Positions 46,465 through 56,929 of a stretch of DNA of 64,000 bases are shown one piece after another (positions within the stretch are counted from its first letter, which is position 1; each line of letters begins with the position of its first letter). The notes under the pieces were generated by a model. It had not been told where the DNA came from. It was given only the letters and a program-made list of their open reading frames with translations, and searched no databases. The position numbers and the translations under genes are program-made. The stretch is from NCBI GenBank assembly GCA_037179385.1, contig CM074185.1, positions 7,745,371 through 7,809,370 of the forward strand. Direction: 5' to 3'. The DNA is from Holothuria scabra (lineage: Eukaryota; Echinodermata; Holothuroidea; Aspidochirotida; Holothuriidae).

Positions 46465-46650
46465 GGTGGCTAGGTTTACCATACTTGTTTCTGGAAAGGA
46501 GAACACACATGAATCCGCGGGAGAGATATATTAGGACGGGTGACTTCCCTCCCCTCTGGAATTTTTTTTCGGGTTTTAACGGGTGTCTAGATGCAAACTA
46601 ATGCAATATTTGTTGCTTTAACTAGAGTTTCCTTAAGTCAGATCCTAAAA
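46465..46650 (+). repeat. Direct repeat C, copy 2
   Basis: Diverged partner of 45938-46140; a third partial relic (gatgcaatctgatgctaaatt) occurs near 46350. Confidence 0.65.
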
Positions 46651-46698
46651 AGCCTTAAAAAAGTGTCAGAGATACACTTAAAATGTAACATGAATTCG

Positions 46699-46762
46699 CC
46701 AAGTGCTCCGTATAGCTGCGGACTTGGAGTCGATTGGTTATGAGTTGGAACCTCGGTAAATC
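46699..46762 (+). repeat. tRNA-like SINE fragment
   Basis: tatagctgcggacttggagt, then gagttggaacctcgg about 30 bp later, resemble degenerate A and B boxes of a tRNA-derived SINE. Ends are undefined. Confidence 0.35.
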
Positions 46763-46950
46763 TGGAACTCCTCCGTTATGCTTTTGGGCACATAAGGCTG
46801 AATTTACTATCAGGAGACCTTGGCACAAATAATTTTGGGGCACAGACTATAATATTCCTCACAACTACTAGTGGCAAAAGTCATGAAAGGAGCACAAAGT
46901 TTGTGGTCTCTTCCACCTACCCGACCCACCCGAAATGAATTTCATAGACA

Positions 46951-47210
46951 GTGGTGGATCCCGGATCTCAACTAAGGTGGGGGCTGGGAAGTTGAAAGTC
47001 TATCAAAGGGGAGTGCCACCATCGGTTGGCACGGAGCGTACCGGACTTTTTTTTCATAACGCCCTACCTAAAACGTCACGATGTTTGGATTCTCAGAGAG
47101 GAAATAAATATAATTGGGGCGTATCGATGCTACCGGCGACTTTGGGAAAAGTTTGCCCTACCCCGTGTGGTGCGTGAACCCCCCTTCCCGGAACACAAGG
47201 CTGTCAGACC
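46951..47210 (+). repeat. Dispersed repeat family A, copy 3
   Basis: agtggtggatcccggatctc, then gagtgccaccatcggttgg and cacggagcgtac, parallels 45611-45720. Confidence 0.6.
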
Positions 47211-48436
47211 GTTTGCAAATGGCAACGAAGGTAACAGACAAATTACTAATTGTGCAATAGTAGATAGCCCGCGCGATATGCACTTGACCGTCACTTCACG
47301 TGAAGAAATACAACTTGCAAACGTGGGATGAGGGTACGAGGGCATCTGTAGTCCTTGCATTTGTAAAGTTATACGAGGTAGCACACTATTATCATCATCC
47401 ACTATTCACAGCAGCATATAACCTGGTCAGGTTTCAAAGTATTTAACCAGCAAGCAAGTTTAAGGGTAAATGCTTCAGATCCCGTGAAAAATATTTCACA
47501 AATTCCTTCAGGCACCAGCGTAAAGCCGGATGTCTGGTAACCCAAAGGAAATTGAGCCTCTCCTAGTATATTCCAAAGACTTTTGCTTCGTGGGTTGTCT
47601 AGGGAAATATATGTGAAGATAACTCAGATAAGATTGCTCTCTTTTGAAAATTTTTGAGGTACTGTATACTGTAACTTATATTAAGTGGTCAAGAAACAAT
47701 ACAAAGCATAACGAATGCGCGCCAAGCGCTCTAAAATTTTGCATTACATGCGACATTTTCATGACAAAACTTCCATTCTGGATCTCAGTTTCGATTACCC
47801 ATCACAACCGATTTCCAAATCACAAGGTGAGTCTTCTACCGAATTATTTCTACAAAGGTTTGACCTTTCCCTGTTGTTTCTCCAGTGGTTGTTATCATAA
47901 GGTATAAGTATTTAGGACTAAATCGAGGAAACATCTAAAGTACGCCAGACATGCTAAAATTTTGGTAGTTGCAGACCAATTTGCGATAAAACATAATTAA
48001 AACTATTCCAGTGCCTGCACAATAATTGTCTTCATATTACCCCGAATGTTCACAGAAAAGTTTTAGAGGGCTGCAGTCTGTCCCTGCATCCTACGTCTAC
48101 GTTGATTAGTACTTAAACCTTCAGTTCAGTTCTGGTCTTCGTCGAGAGCGGACGTGTTTTCGCGGAGCTCTCGCTGATCGTGCTGAATTTTGGCATTGTG
48201 CTGTACTGTGCTTGTTATATTAACATATACTACTGTCGTTTCACTGTTGGATATTGGGTGTGGTCTCTCGGTTGGGGACGTGCTCGTGGTTTCCGTGCTC
48301 GTTTTAAAGCACGCCTGGTCTATAGTTTAGTGTTGGGTTCCCTTTCTATTTTCCCTGACTGGGTTTGAACTGCTGTGCTGTGCTGAAGTTTTCTCTCTAG
48401 TTGCTGCGTGGCCTTGTGCCACAAACCTTTGCTGCT
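47211..48436. other. Intergenic and possible LINE 2 5' UTR
   Basis: 47211-48120 has no recognised feature. 48120-48436 is less AT-rich, and its change in composition suggests the LINE 2 leader, but I cannot set the 5' junction. Confidence 0.4.
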
Positions 48437-49599
48437 ATGCCCGGAGGTCGGGATAGCAGTATCGTTAAGTTACAGTTTGAGTCGAGGGGGAATGTTACAC
48501 CCCAGCATGTTTTTTCTGTGTTGAAGAACAATAAGGTAGAGGTTAAGGATATAGAGATGCTGCAGGCCCTTGCATCCCGAAATACGTATGATTTGGAAGT
48601 TCCGGACTGATGCTGCTCGATTAAAGGGGGTTTTCCCTGAAGGGAGTGGAGGGTCTGACTGTCACCCCATATGACCGCTCTGTGGTGGTGACAGTGTTGT
48701 ACCTCAATTTTGAGGTAGATCAGAGCCTGGTAGCGAGGGTTCTAGGACAGTACGGAACTGTCTCAGACTGGCGTTGGGTGAAATACAGTGAGGGTGAATT
48801 AGCCGGTATTCTCAACGGAAAGAGACAGTTCCGTATGGAGCTGAAACGAGACATCCCCTCCGTCCTGTTCATGGGGGGGGGGGGGTCTAAGGCCCACATC
48901 AGGTATTTTGGCCAGCCCCGCACATGTTTCCAGTGTAGAGAGGAGGGGCATGAGGCCAAGTCATGCCCAAACAAACGCTGTGGCAGATGCTTGCAGTTGG
49001 GGCATGACAGGGCAACATGTCCCAATGAGGTGCGGTGTAACCTGTGTGGGGAGGAGCGACATGTCTCTGGTGCCTGCCCCACGTCGTACTCTGCGCGTGC
49101 AAGCGCAGATGTGGAGCCGGCAAGTGAACCCTCGTTATCAGACCCTGAACCAATGGTGGAGGAACCCAGGTCCCCTACGCCTGATGAAGTGGCACATCAG
49201 GTGGAACAAGAGTTCCTAGCTTCTAAGAGACGTGAGGTGGTCTGTGGGAACCCTGAGGTAGGCCCTTCCCAACCCTCCACATCAGTACCTGAGGCACAAT
49301 CCGCACCAGTTCCTGGGGAAGCTGGAATACTGACAGTAGAGAATGACCTTCAACTGTCATCGGATTCGGAGTCTGACAGTGCCATGTCAGATGTGGGAGG
49401 ACCTGCCTCAGAGCCTCCACCAAAGGACCCACCATCTGGGGAGGGCTGGTTTGATTTGTGTGAGGCCGTTGAACTTGGAGCCCAAGTTGAAAAGGTCGGC
49501 CTCAGGGGAGGTGGGCGACGGGGGAGGGGAGTTAGTCCTTCTGTGCCACCAGCACCAGATCCATGTAACAAAAAGGCCAGGTCAGAGACAGTTTTGTAA
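48437..49599 (+). pseudogene. LINE 2 ORF1 (RRM-like and zinc-knuckle protein), two small frameshifts
   Basis: The N-terminus MPGGRDSSIVKLQF runs to 48610. A short -1/+1 pair of indels (about 48597 and 48632) is bridged by KFRTDAARLKG in another frame, and the main frame continues to 49599. It includes an RRM-like strand (VVVTVLYLNFEVDQ) and CFQCREEGHEAKSC, CGRCLQLGHDRATC and CNLCGEERHVSGAC (three CX2CX4HX4C knuckles), then an acidic, Pro/Ser-rich tail. Unlike LINE 1 ORF1 there is no C-terminal zinc-finger-like block. Role as in other LINEs: binds element RNA. Confidence 0.9.
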
Positions 49600-49617
49600 T
49601 TTCACACTCCACATTTC

Positions 49618-51000
49618 ATGAATGGTCCCCTGTCCCTCATGACCCTGAATGTAAACGGCATGAGGGACAGTCGGAAGCGGTCCAGAATATTCCAATTTTG
49701 TATATCATTAGGTGTGGACTTCGTTTTCCTCCAAGAGACTCACATTGTTAATGAGGACGATGTCTACACCTGGTCCTACGAATGGGGTGGGGGTTTGTAC
49801 GCTTCCTTTGGTTCCGCATCTTCCTGTGGATCTGTCATTTTAGTTTCTCCAAGATGGACTTCCCTGGTCGGAAAGGTTGATCATGATCATGAGGGCCGGT
49901 TGGTATGCATCACCATCAAACATCCTTGCGGGAACTTCTTCCTATGTAACGTTTATGCCCCCAACCAACCTACAGACAGAAGGAATTTTTTTGCTACCCT
50001 GCCATCCTTCGTTCCTGGCTGTGCCCCTTGTATCCTATCTGGAGACTTCAACTGTGTCCCTGACACACGGTTTGATCGAATGTCCACCTTCACATCTTCA
50101 AGCTGTAGTGTCGGTATGGTGGAGTTGGACATGTTCACAAAGAATCACGATATGGTTGACGTTTGGAGAGTGCAGCTTCCTGGCTTGTCCGTGTTCACTT
50201 GGCACCGCCCTGATGGCACGGACGCCTCAAGGTTGGACAGGGTGTACGCTCCAACGGCTCTGTCACCAAGTGATTGCGAAGTTGTGGCATGTCCAATTTC
50301 GGACCATGATGCAGTTACTGTCTCATTCAAACCCCCAGAGTCATGGCCAGTAGGGAGGGGGTTCTGGAAAATGAACACAGATATTCTAACGGAGGCTGAA
50401 TATAGCAAAGATTTTAAGGCCAGATACGAAGGGTGGCCAACTTTGAGGCCGGCCTTTTCAACAGATTTAGAGTGGTGGGATGATGTAAAGACCCGCATCA
50501 AACAGTTTACAGTGGAATATTGTGTAGCAAGAGCTCGTCTAAGAAGGGAGGAGTTCCTTTCACTTTGCTCTAGGGAGAGGAACGGGGACCACTCCGCACT
50601 TCATGCAATCCAGCAGTACCTTGATGGAAAATTACACGGGGCCCGGGTTCGTGCTCGTGTGCATTGTGTGGAGGCGGAGGAGAAACCAACCATTAAGTTC
50701 TACCGGGACGTCACAAAAAATGCCATCGATCGAAGTATAAAAGCTGTCCGTGACGCCCACGGTGTGGTACATAAGGACCCTCTCGACATTGTAGAAGTGT
50801 ATAAAAACTTTTATGAGCAGCTGTATACCCAGGCAGATGTCGATGAAGACCTTCAAAAGTCCCTATTAGATAACATTGACAAGACCCCCTCTAAAGATCA
50901 GAATGATGAACTTGGCTCCCCTTTGACTATTGACGAGCTGTGCGAAGATGAAAGGCGGAAAGGCACCTGGGTCCGACGGTATTCCAGTAGAATTCTATAA
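49618..51000 (+). CDS. LINE 2 ORF2: AP-like endonuclease and RT start
   Basis: A 460-codon intact frame opens with TLNVNGMRDS, then FVFLQETHI, LCNVYAPNQP, ILSGDFNCVPD, SRLDRVYAP and PISDHDAVTV: the full set of exonuclease-endonuclease-phosphatase catalytic motifs (Asn, Glu, Asp/Asn, Asp/His). This nuclease would nick target DNA. It runs into the pre-RT linker and ends at 51000 because of a single frameshift at about 50945. The overlapping frame 50930-52999 carries on with the RT. Confidence 0.93.
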   Translation: MNGPLSLMTLNVNGMRDSRKRSRIFQFCISLGVDFVFLQETHIVNEDDVYTWSYEWGGGLYASFGSASSCGSVILVSPRWTSLVGKVDHDHEGRLVCITIKHPCGNFFLCNVYAPNQPTDRRNFFATLPSFVPGCAPCILSGDFNCVPDTRFDRMSTFTSSSCSVGMVELDMFTKNHDMVDVWRVQLPGLSVFTWHRPDGTDASRLDRVYAPTALSPSDCEVVACPISDHDAVTVSFKPPESWPVGRGFWKMNTDILTEAEYSKDFKARYEGWPTLRPAFSTDLEWWDDVKTRIKQFTVEYCVARARLRREEFLSLCSRERNGDHSALHAIQQYLDGKLHGARVRARVHCVEAEEKPTIKFYRDVTKNAIDRSIKAVRDAHGVVHKDPLDIVEVYKNFYEQLYTQADVDEDLQKSLLDNIDKTPSKDQNDELGSPLTIDELCEDERRKGTWVRRYSSRIL

Positions 51001-52999
51001 ACGCTTCTGGGGTACCGTAGCACATGATCTCCGTGACGTATTCGTCTCTGGCTTCCTTGCTGGCTCACTGAGCCACTCGCAGCGCACAGGCATAATTACT
51101 TTGCTGCCTAAGTCAGGAGACCCCCTCGAACCGAAAAACAAACGGCCAATCACCTTGTTAAATGTAGATTACAAGATTCTGGCGAAAGCCCTTTGCAACA
51201 GGCTAGGCACAGTTATGCCAGATCTTGTAGGGTCCTTTCAGACTTGTGCGGTGCGGGGACACAGTATTCAGCAGAACCTCTGGGTGGTGCGGGACTTAGT
51301 TGAATACGTGATGGACCGTGATCTTCCATGTGCCCTGGTCTCCCTCGATCAGGAGAAGGCCTTCGACATGGTTGATCATGGATTCCTCTTTAAAATTTTG
51401 AAGAAGTTTTGTTTGAATCCAGTTTTTGTTAAATGGACCTCCTTATTGTACAATAGTGTAAATAGTCGGGTTATCGTTAATGGCCTACCGTCAGACCCCT
51501 TCAGTGTCCAACGTGGCGTACCGCAGGGGTGCCCCCTATCACCTTTACTCTACGTATTGTTTAGTGAATCAATAGCAAGGGCCTTTCAAGTAGAGCCTTT
51601 GTTTCAACCATTTCACATTCCCGGTGGTGTTGAAGTTAAGTGCCTTCAGTATGCCGATGACGTCACATGCGTAGTCTCCGACCTAGCTTCCTTCAAGGCC
51701 CTTAGTGGCACGTTGTCTAAGTTTCAAAGAGCAACAGGTGCCAGACTGAATCCCAATAAGACCAAAGGACTTCGCCTAGGTAAGTGGCGGTCAAGAAGAC
51801 TGCCCTTCGCTGCATCATGGGTAGACGACGCCATAAGGATAAACGGCATATGGTTTGGTTATGGACAAACCGAGTTACTTACCTGGAATGAGAAAGTGGA
51901 CCTGGTGGAAGCTAGGTTGAAGGACTTCGGCGAGCGCCACATTAGCCTGTTCGGAAAGGTGACAGTTATCAATCGTTTTATTTATCCCCTTTTGTGGTAT
52001 CCAGGCACCGTTCTGGCTGCTCCAAAGGGTGTCCTGTTGCGTCTCGAGAGGGCTGTGTTTAGGTTTTTGTGGTCAGGGAAGACGGAGCTCGTAAGAAGAG
52101 GGATGGTATATCAGGATGTTAGGCGTGGTGGGTTGGGCCTTGTGCATTTTCCTTCCAAACTCCGTTTTCTCCTGACCAAGTGTGTTTATAGTGCTGTAGA
52201 CAGCAGAATGCCTTTTGCCTACTTTGTCCGTTATTGGGGGGGATTATCATTCCGTCGGTTCTTTCCCTCCCTGTTTAGTAACAGTGAACCCCACAGCTGG
52301 AGGCCCTCGGAAGCATACAGTCAAATGAGAGAAACGCTCCTAATGATATCTAGAGTTGGGGACGTTTCGCAGTTAAGTGCAAGAGACCTATACCAGGCTG
52401 TTTTTGAAGAATTGGTTGGCCAGGTCCAATCCAATCACTATGCTTCAGGGTCGGAAGTGTGGCGTGTGGTCCACAGCAGATCATTAGATTACCGCAGGCG
52501 AGACTTGTTGTGGCGAATCGCACATGATGCGATTGTGACTAATCTCAAGCGTCTTCGGTGGCGTCTTGGAGATGGAATTTGCCCACGCACTGGATGCACA
52601 AAGTGGGAGAGTGTGTCACATGTGTTTTGGCAGTGTGAATTTGTGGCCCTCCTTTGGGAATGGTTCCAGGTCCTGACTGATCGCTTGTCGATGGGCAACA
52701 CATGGGCGGTCGGCCGGGACTATGCTTTGTATGGTCTTTCACCCCCGCCATGCAACACAAGTATTCAGGGTATACTTACCTTTGCTTCGGCCTCCATAAA
52801 GCTGGCCTTATGGAGAGACCGATGTAACGTTGTTTTTAGGGGGATGGGGAAGCCTGCGGACGTCGTCCTGGCGTCGGTGAAGGCGGAGGTGAGGCTGAGG
52901 GTTGAGTCCGACTTCGTTCGTTTGCCAAGGTCGGCGTTCGGTAGGCGATGGGGTCCACTCGTTTCGGTGAGGGGGAACCGTGTGGTGGTCAACTTGTAA
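50930..52999 (+). CDS. LINE 2 ORF2: reverse transcriptase and C-terminal domain
   Basis: This 689-codon frame contains the whole RT: GGKAPGSDGIPVEFYKRF, TGIITLLPKSGDP, KRPITLLNVDYKILAKAL, ALVSLDQEKAFDMVDH (catalytic Asp), GVPQGCPLSPLLYVLF and LQYADDVTCVV (YADD). A thumb/connection follows with FRFLWSGKTELV, and the C-terminal CPRTGC...HVFWQC pattern (CX4CX7HX4C). The stop is at 52997-52999. It joins the endonuclease frame 49618-51000 by one indel near 50945; the apparent ATG at 50930 is not a real start. Domain wording places it in the L1/Tx1 group. Confidence 0.95.
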   Translation: MTSCAKMKGGKAPGSDGIPVEFYKRFWGTVAHDLRDVFVSGFLAGSLSHSQRTGIITLLPKSGDPLEPKNKRPITLLNVDYKILAKALCNRLGTVMPDLVGSFQTCAVRGHSIQQNLWVVRDLVEYVMDRDLPCALVSLDQEKAFDMVDHGFLFKILKKFCLNPVFVKWTSLLYNSVNSRVIVNGLPSDPFSVQRGVPQGCPLSPLLYVLFSESIARAFQVEPLFQPFHIPGGVEVKCLQYADDVTCVVSDLASFKALSGTLSKFQRATGARLNPNKTKGLRLGKWRSRRLPFAASWVDDAIRINGIWFGYGQTELLTWNEKVDLVEARLKDFGERHISLFGKVTVINRFIYPLLWYPGTVLAAPKGVLLRLERAVFRFLWSGKTELVRRGMVYQDVRRGGLGLVHFPSKLRFLLTKCVYSAVDSRMPFAYFVRYWGGLSFRRFFPSLFSNSEPHSWRPSEAYSQMRETLLMISRVGDVSQLSARDLYQAVFEELVGQVQSNHYASGSEVWRVVHSRSLDYRRRDLLWRIAHDAIVTNLKRLRWRLGDGICPRTGCTKWESVSHVFWQCEFVALLWEWFQVLTDRLSMGNTWAVGRDYALYGLSPPPCNTSIQGILTFASASIKLALWRDRCNVVFRGMGKPADVVLASVKAEVRLRVESDFVRLPRSAFGRRWGPLVSVRGNRVVVNL

Positions 53000-53030
53000 T
53001 AGGGTGGGTCTGTAAGGTGCTTGTAAATAG

Positions 53031-53139
53031 TTGTAAATATCTGTATGTATAGCTTTATTACTGTAATGAACATTTTCTGTACATAGTTTTGTAAATATTT
53101 GTACATATAGCTTATTACTGTAATGAACACAATTTTCTG
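53031..53139 (+). repeat. Tandem duplication in LINE 2 3' UTR
   Basis: ttgtaaatatctgtatgtat (53031) and ttgtaaatatttgtacatat (53089) each lead into ttattactgtaatgaaca and ttttctg: two units about 58 bp apart. Confidence 0.8.
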
Positions 53140-53250
53140 TTTGATTTAGCAATCTGTAAATAGTTTTGCGTTTATGTTTTTGCCCGATCCGGTTTCAGTT
53201 TTTGTTTTTGTTTTGCATGTGCCGTTTCAATGCACTTAAAAAGCACTTAA

Positions 53251-53501
53251 ACCTTTACCGTTGTGGTCCGATCGGGGCATATTTGCGCGGATCGGGAGTG
53301 GGCGGAAAAGCGGACGTAGCCCGCCCCGCATCGGCTTCCGTGGACCATTGGCCCCGTGACCTTAAACTGTTGTCTCTATCGCTGTTGTGGCCAAATTTTC
53401 GGGTAGCTACTCGCAGTTTCGAGCTCCGCGTGATACAGTAAAGATATGTGACAGCTGAGCTCTACGCATGGGTCCAAAAGGACCCAAACAACGGTAATGG
53501 G
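53251..53501 (-). mobile_element. piggyBac-like MITE, copy 1 (reverse orientation)
   Basis: Ends acctttaccgttgt (one change from CCC) and acaacggtaatggg, flanked by TTAA at 53247-53250 and 53502-53505. The 251-bp body matches copies 2 and 3 in reverse complement, including cggagctcgaaactgc. It lies just past the LINE 2 tail. TTAA duplications and C-rich inner termini are hallmarks of piggyBac. Confidence 0.88.
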
Positions 53502-53505
53502 TTAA

Positions 53506-56293
53506 GAGCAAAAATTTAGGGTTAGCAAATACTGTGCAACACTCCACATCATTTTTTCATAGGCAATGAAATATTTCAAAAACCATCAAAGTTTGGGGAG
53601 GTATATAGAGAAGGGTAAAAGATATTAAAACAATTCCTGCTGATCTTTTGGGGGTATTTTATTCTTTAACTGCCAAGTGAAAACAGCTCTACTAGCGTCA
53701 TGTCACCATAACATAACCTAAAGTCTAGAAATACAAGTTTATTTTTGGTGTAACTTCGTTGCTAAGATAAAAATTATTGAAATATATTCACTGACTCTTA
53801 TATGTCACATTAGTCATAATGAAATAGGGCATTGTAAATGTTTTGGTTTCTTTTTTCTTCTTTTTCATTTTCATTTTCTTCTCTTTTTTTTTCTTCTTTT
53901 AACAAGTTTCATTTTCAAAATGGATTTTCTAACTCTTTCTGGACAGCTTCTTTTGCATAACTTTTCCTCTTTTTGACAAGCCCCAAACGAGATTTTGATA
54001 CGTTATTCCATGGGAAAAGGACAGACTCCTTGTCGCACGTGTGACATGTAGTTCGGATGAACGAACTAAAACTTGTCGCACGTGCGACAAATAGTGATAG
54101 GTTATTGCCACAAGTGGCACTTTTTCTGGGTATTGTCAACATGAATCCCAAACAAAACAGACAAATTTGATTAATATTGTGAGAAGACATGGATTTTGGA
54201 AATCCATTTTGAAAATGGAACCTTTTTTTTTTAAGGTTGGAAAATTTCATGATTCTTTGCGAGGGGGCAGGCCCTAGCCTACCCCTAAATCCAAAGGCCT
54301 GCAAATTGACTTGAAATTTCAATGAAGAAGTACTTCCAAAATGATGATCAGTAATGTTTTAGCTTGATAGGCACTACCGGTACTACACTAAGACGTGGCA
54401 TGGAATGTACAACTCCGTCAGGGAAGTGAAGATGTCCTGCTCGGAGGAATAGATAGGGTGCGTATCTTGGCTCATCTGTGCCTCCATTTATGTATGATAA
54501 ATGATTGGTTTCCTTAGTCGAATGGTTGGCAGTTTAGCTTCTTGACCAATATGAAATGGAAGAAATGATCAGGGTTTATGGTCGCCATGTCCTACACTGA
54601 GCAAGTCATAGAAATAATTGCCTAATCGGCCATGTGCAAGTTTTTCTGTTATCAAAAGGATTAAAGATGGTAATTAACAGAAAGAAGTTGACTTTCAAAG
54701 TCTACCGGGGTGAACACCTTTTCCCTACGCATTTGCAAGATTCCCGTTTAGGCTATCTCAATGTACGGGAGTGCAGATTTTAAGATTTTTTTTCAGGAAG
54801 TCATGAGGACTTTGTCCCCTTAAGGAGTTGTTTGGATAACAATTCACGGTTATAAACTTAAGGCAAAGGAACTTCTCTAAATAAGAGGGAAGAAGATTCC
54901 TTCAAATTAATTTATTCATTAGTTGGATGCTTTCTTGCAGAAATGTAGGCGAGACAAGAGGTCAGCAATATTGTAAGGATCGATGTATGCTACAATTTAT
55001 CCATTAGACCTACATCTGTTCTGCCTTACACCAGGACGGTGCGATCTAGATATTTATTTCTTAATTCTCAGTGTCTTCACACCCCCTTTGGAGTTGTCAC
55101 TTTATTCATAACATACATGATTCTTCAACCTTAGGGAAACATTAACCAAGTCAACAAAACTATCATTTTGAATACATTGGCAGTACCTTTCAAAGTATTT
55201 AAGAGAAGAGATAATATTGAGGAATCATTAAATTCGAGTACAAGTCCGCCAGGAATATTCAATAAGTTCCTTTAAAGGCAGTCATTCGTCACCCCAAACT
55301 ACAGTTTCAGTATACGTACATCAAAACTCTCAATTGGTACAGCTCTTTGATTGGCATCAAATGCAAACAATGCATCATAGCCAAATTACGCAGCATGGGC
55401 ACTGAGAGTGTCTTGACTACACATTATGGACTTGTATGCCCACTGGGACAAGCCATGAAGCAATAAACTAGGACTGTGTCTGGATAAAGATGATAAATGT
55501 GGGAGGGGCTAGAAGTAAGCAGGTTGGGAGAATTGGAACTGTTTGGGATGATGAAAATATGCCTTTAAGCTCCTTAATTTACCCAATATTAACATATTTA
55601 ACACGAGTTAGATACAAGATTAGTGATTTTGGTCTCCTGGAGAAAGTCAGGCAAACGAATACCTTAACAAGAAAGCACAACATTAACCAGTGGACAAAGT
55701 TTGGTACTTGACAGAAAGAAGTTGACCTTCAGATTCTTACAAAGAGTTTTCCTCCTTATGGCGATATGAAAGTGTTAGTTTCGTAGTACATCATCAAATT
55801 GGAATCAGGCTATTCCATTTTAACGCAAGGTTTTTCACGATAATCCAACGTTGGTAGCAGATTTAGTATCCATCCACTATGCAATTCTTTGAACGGTTAA
55901 AATGGTTTCATTGTTTGGACAACCATACAAACTCATCCAAATTGCTGAAATAGTGTTCAATCAAAAGTAACAATTCAGAAAGGTTCTGTAAAACCATGAG
56001 GTAATTACGAATAGGTGTTGGCAATCGAGTAGGTGAGACTGCGTGGGAATGCAAGAGTATTTTGAAAGTTTTCCTTATTACACTTTTGCGTGGACTTTGA
56101 TTTGATATGTCTTTCCCTCATATCCGGTTCATGTATACCTCAGTATGGTAACTTAATAAATCATTGAGCCAGTGTACAGGAAAAGCCCGTATTGGAAGCC
56201 ACTGCATTTTAACGATCAGGCACCAATGATCTTTATTTTGCAACAGTAAGCAACCATGATTGTAGGGAATACATGCCAAAGCTGTTATTGACT
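53506..56293. other. Intergenic; palindromes near 54.0 kb
   Basis: A perfect 18-bp palindrome TTGTCGCACGTGCGACAA lies at 54073-54090, with a near copy (ttgtcgcacgtgtgacat) at 54031-54048. An inverted pair (cattttcaaaatgga near 53909, tccattttgaaaatgg near 54203) surrounds them. No coding sequence is recognised from here to 56293. Confidence 0.55.
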
Positions 56294-56298
56294 GAAAC

Positions 56299-56769
56299 TG
56301 TAGTGTCGGTCCCCGGGAACAAACCAAGAAACATACAAATAAATAATAATGGCAAACGCAACGGCAAACGTACAACTCAAGAGTTTATTACTGTAATGCA
56401 CTGTTTGTATGCAGGCGTGGCTTTTATATCAAATGAATAACATAACATGCAAATGAATACATTAACCCTTTACCGTTGTTTGGGTCCTTTTGGACCCATG
56501 CGGAGAGCCCGACTGTCACCCATCTTTACCGTTTCACGCGGAGCTCGAAACTGCGAGTAGCTACCCAAAAATTCGACCACAACAACGAGAGAGACAACAG
56601 TTTAAGGTCACGGGGTCGGTGGCCTACGGAAGCCGATGCGGGGCGGGCTACGTCCGCTTTTCCGCCCACTCCCGAGGCGCGCAAATATGCCCCGATCGGA
56701 GCACAACGGTAAAGGGTTAACATAAGAATAGCAGAAAGAACTGTGGCATTACGAACTAAATACTCAGCA
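56299..56769 (-). repeat. Gypsy 3' LTR, with MITE insertion
   Basis: 471 bp, of which 255 are the piggyBac-like MITE plus one TTAA. Without it the LTR is 216 bp and matches 61191-61404. Confidence 0.93.
56466..56716 (+). mobile_element. piggyBac-like MITE, copy 2, inside the Gypsy LTR
   Basis: 251 bp starting ccctttaccgttgt and ending with its exact complement acaacggtaaaggg, flanked by TTAA at 56462-56465 and 56717-56720. The other LTR has a single TTAA (61352-61355) in identical flanks (gaatacattaacataag), which proves both the boundaries and the target duplication. No transposase is encoded. A 65-codon minus-strand frame crosses it but is not kept in copy 3. Confidence 0.95.
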
Positions 56770-56929
56770 CTCCTTCTTTAAATTAGTAACCCCTTTTTTC
56801 TCTACACATCAATATACATTCATTCAATTTTTATCAAATCTTCATTTTACATATTTTTATCTTATTTTGTTTTAAACTTAATTTCTTCTTACAAAATATT
56901 TAATTGTTATCATCGAAAGGAATACGTTG

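Larger units (their letters stand above)
48437..53160 (+). mobile_element. Tx1-type LINE, copy 2 (different family, better preserved)
   Basis: Two-ORF LINE with ORF1 at 48437-49599 and ORF2 at 49618-52999, 18 bp apart. It shares architecture with the LINE at 34433 but is clearly a different family (GC-richer, diverged protein). ORF2 has only one evident frameshift, so the insertion is fairly recent. No poly(A) tail is seen; the 3' UTR contains a tandem ~58-bp duplication, followed by T/G-rich sequence to about 53210. Exact ends and target duplication are unresolved. Confidence 0.93.

Noticed and set aside
44529..53246. Shared 16-mer tgcacttaaaaagcac at 44529 and 53231
   Set aside because: No similarity extends on either side; treated as chance or a low-complexity match.
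48111..53257. acttaaacctt at 48111 and 53244 as a target duplication of LINE 2
   Set aside because: The right copy overlaps the TTAA and first bases of the piggyBac-like MITE, so the match is likely coincidental.
56526..56723. A 63-65 codon minus-strand frame shared by MITE copies 1 and 2 (GAYLR, GKADVARPASASV)
   Set aside because: The third copy has stops and indels in it. The frame follows from the MITE sequence being similar, not from coding selection.
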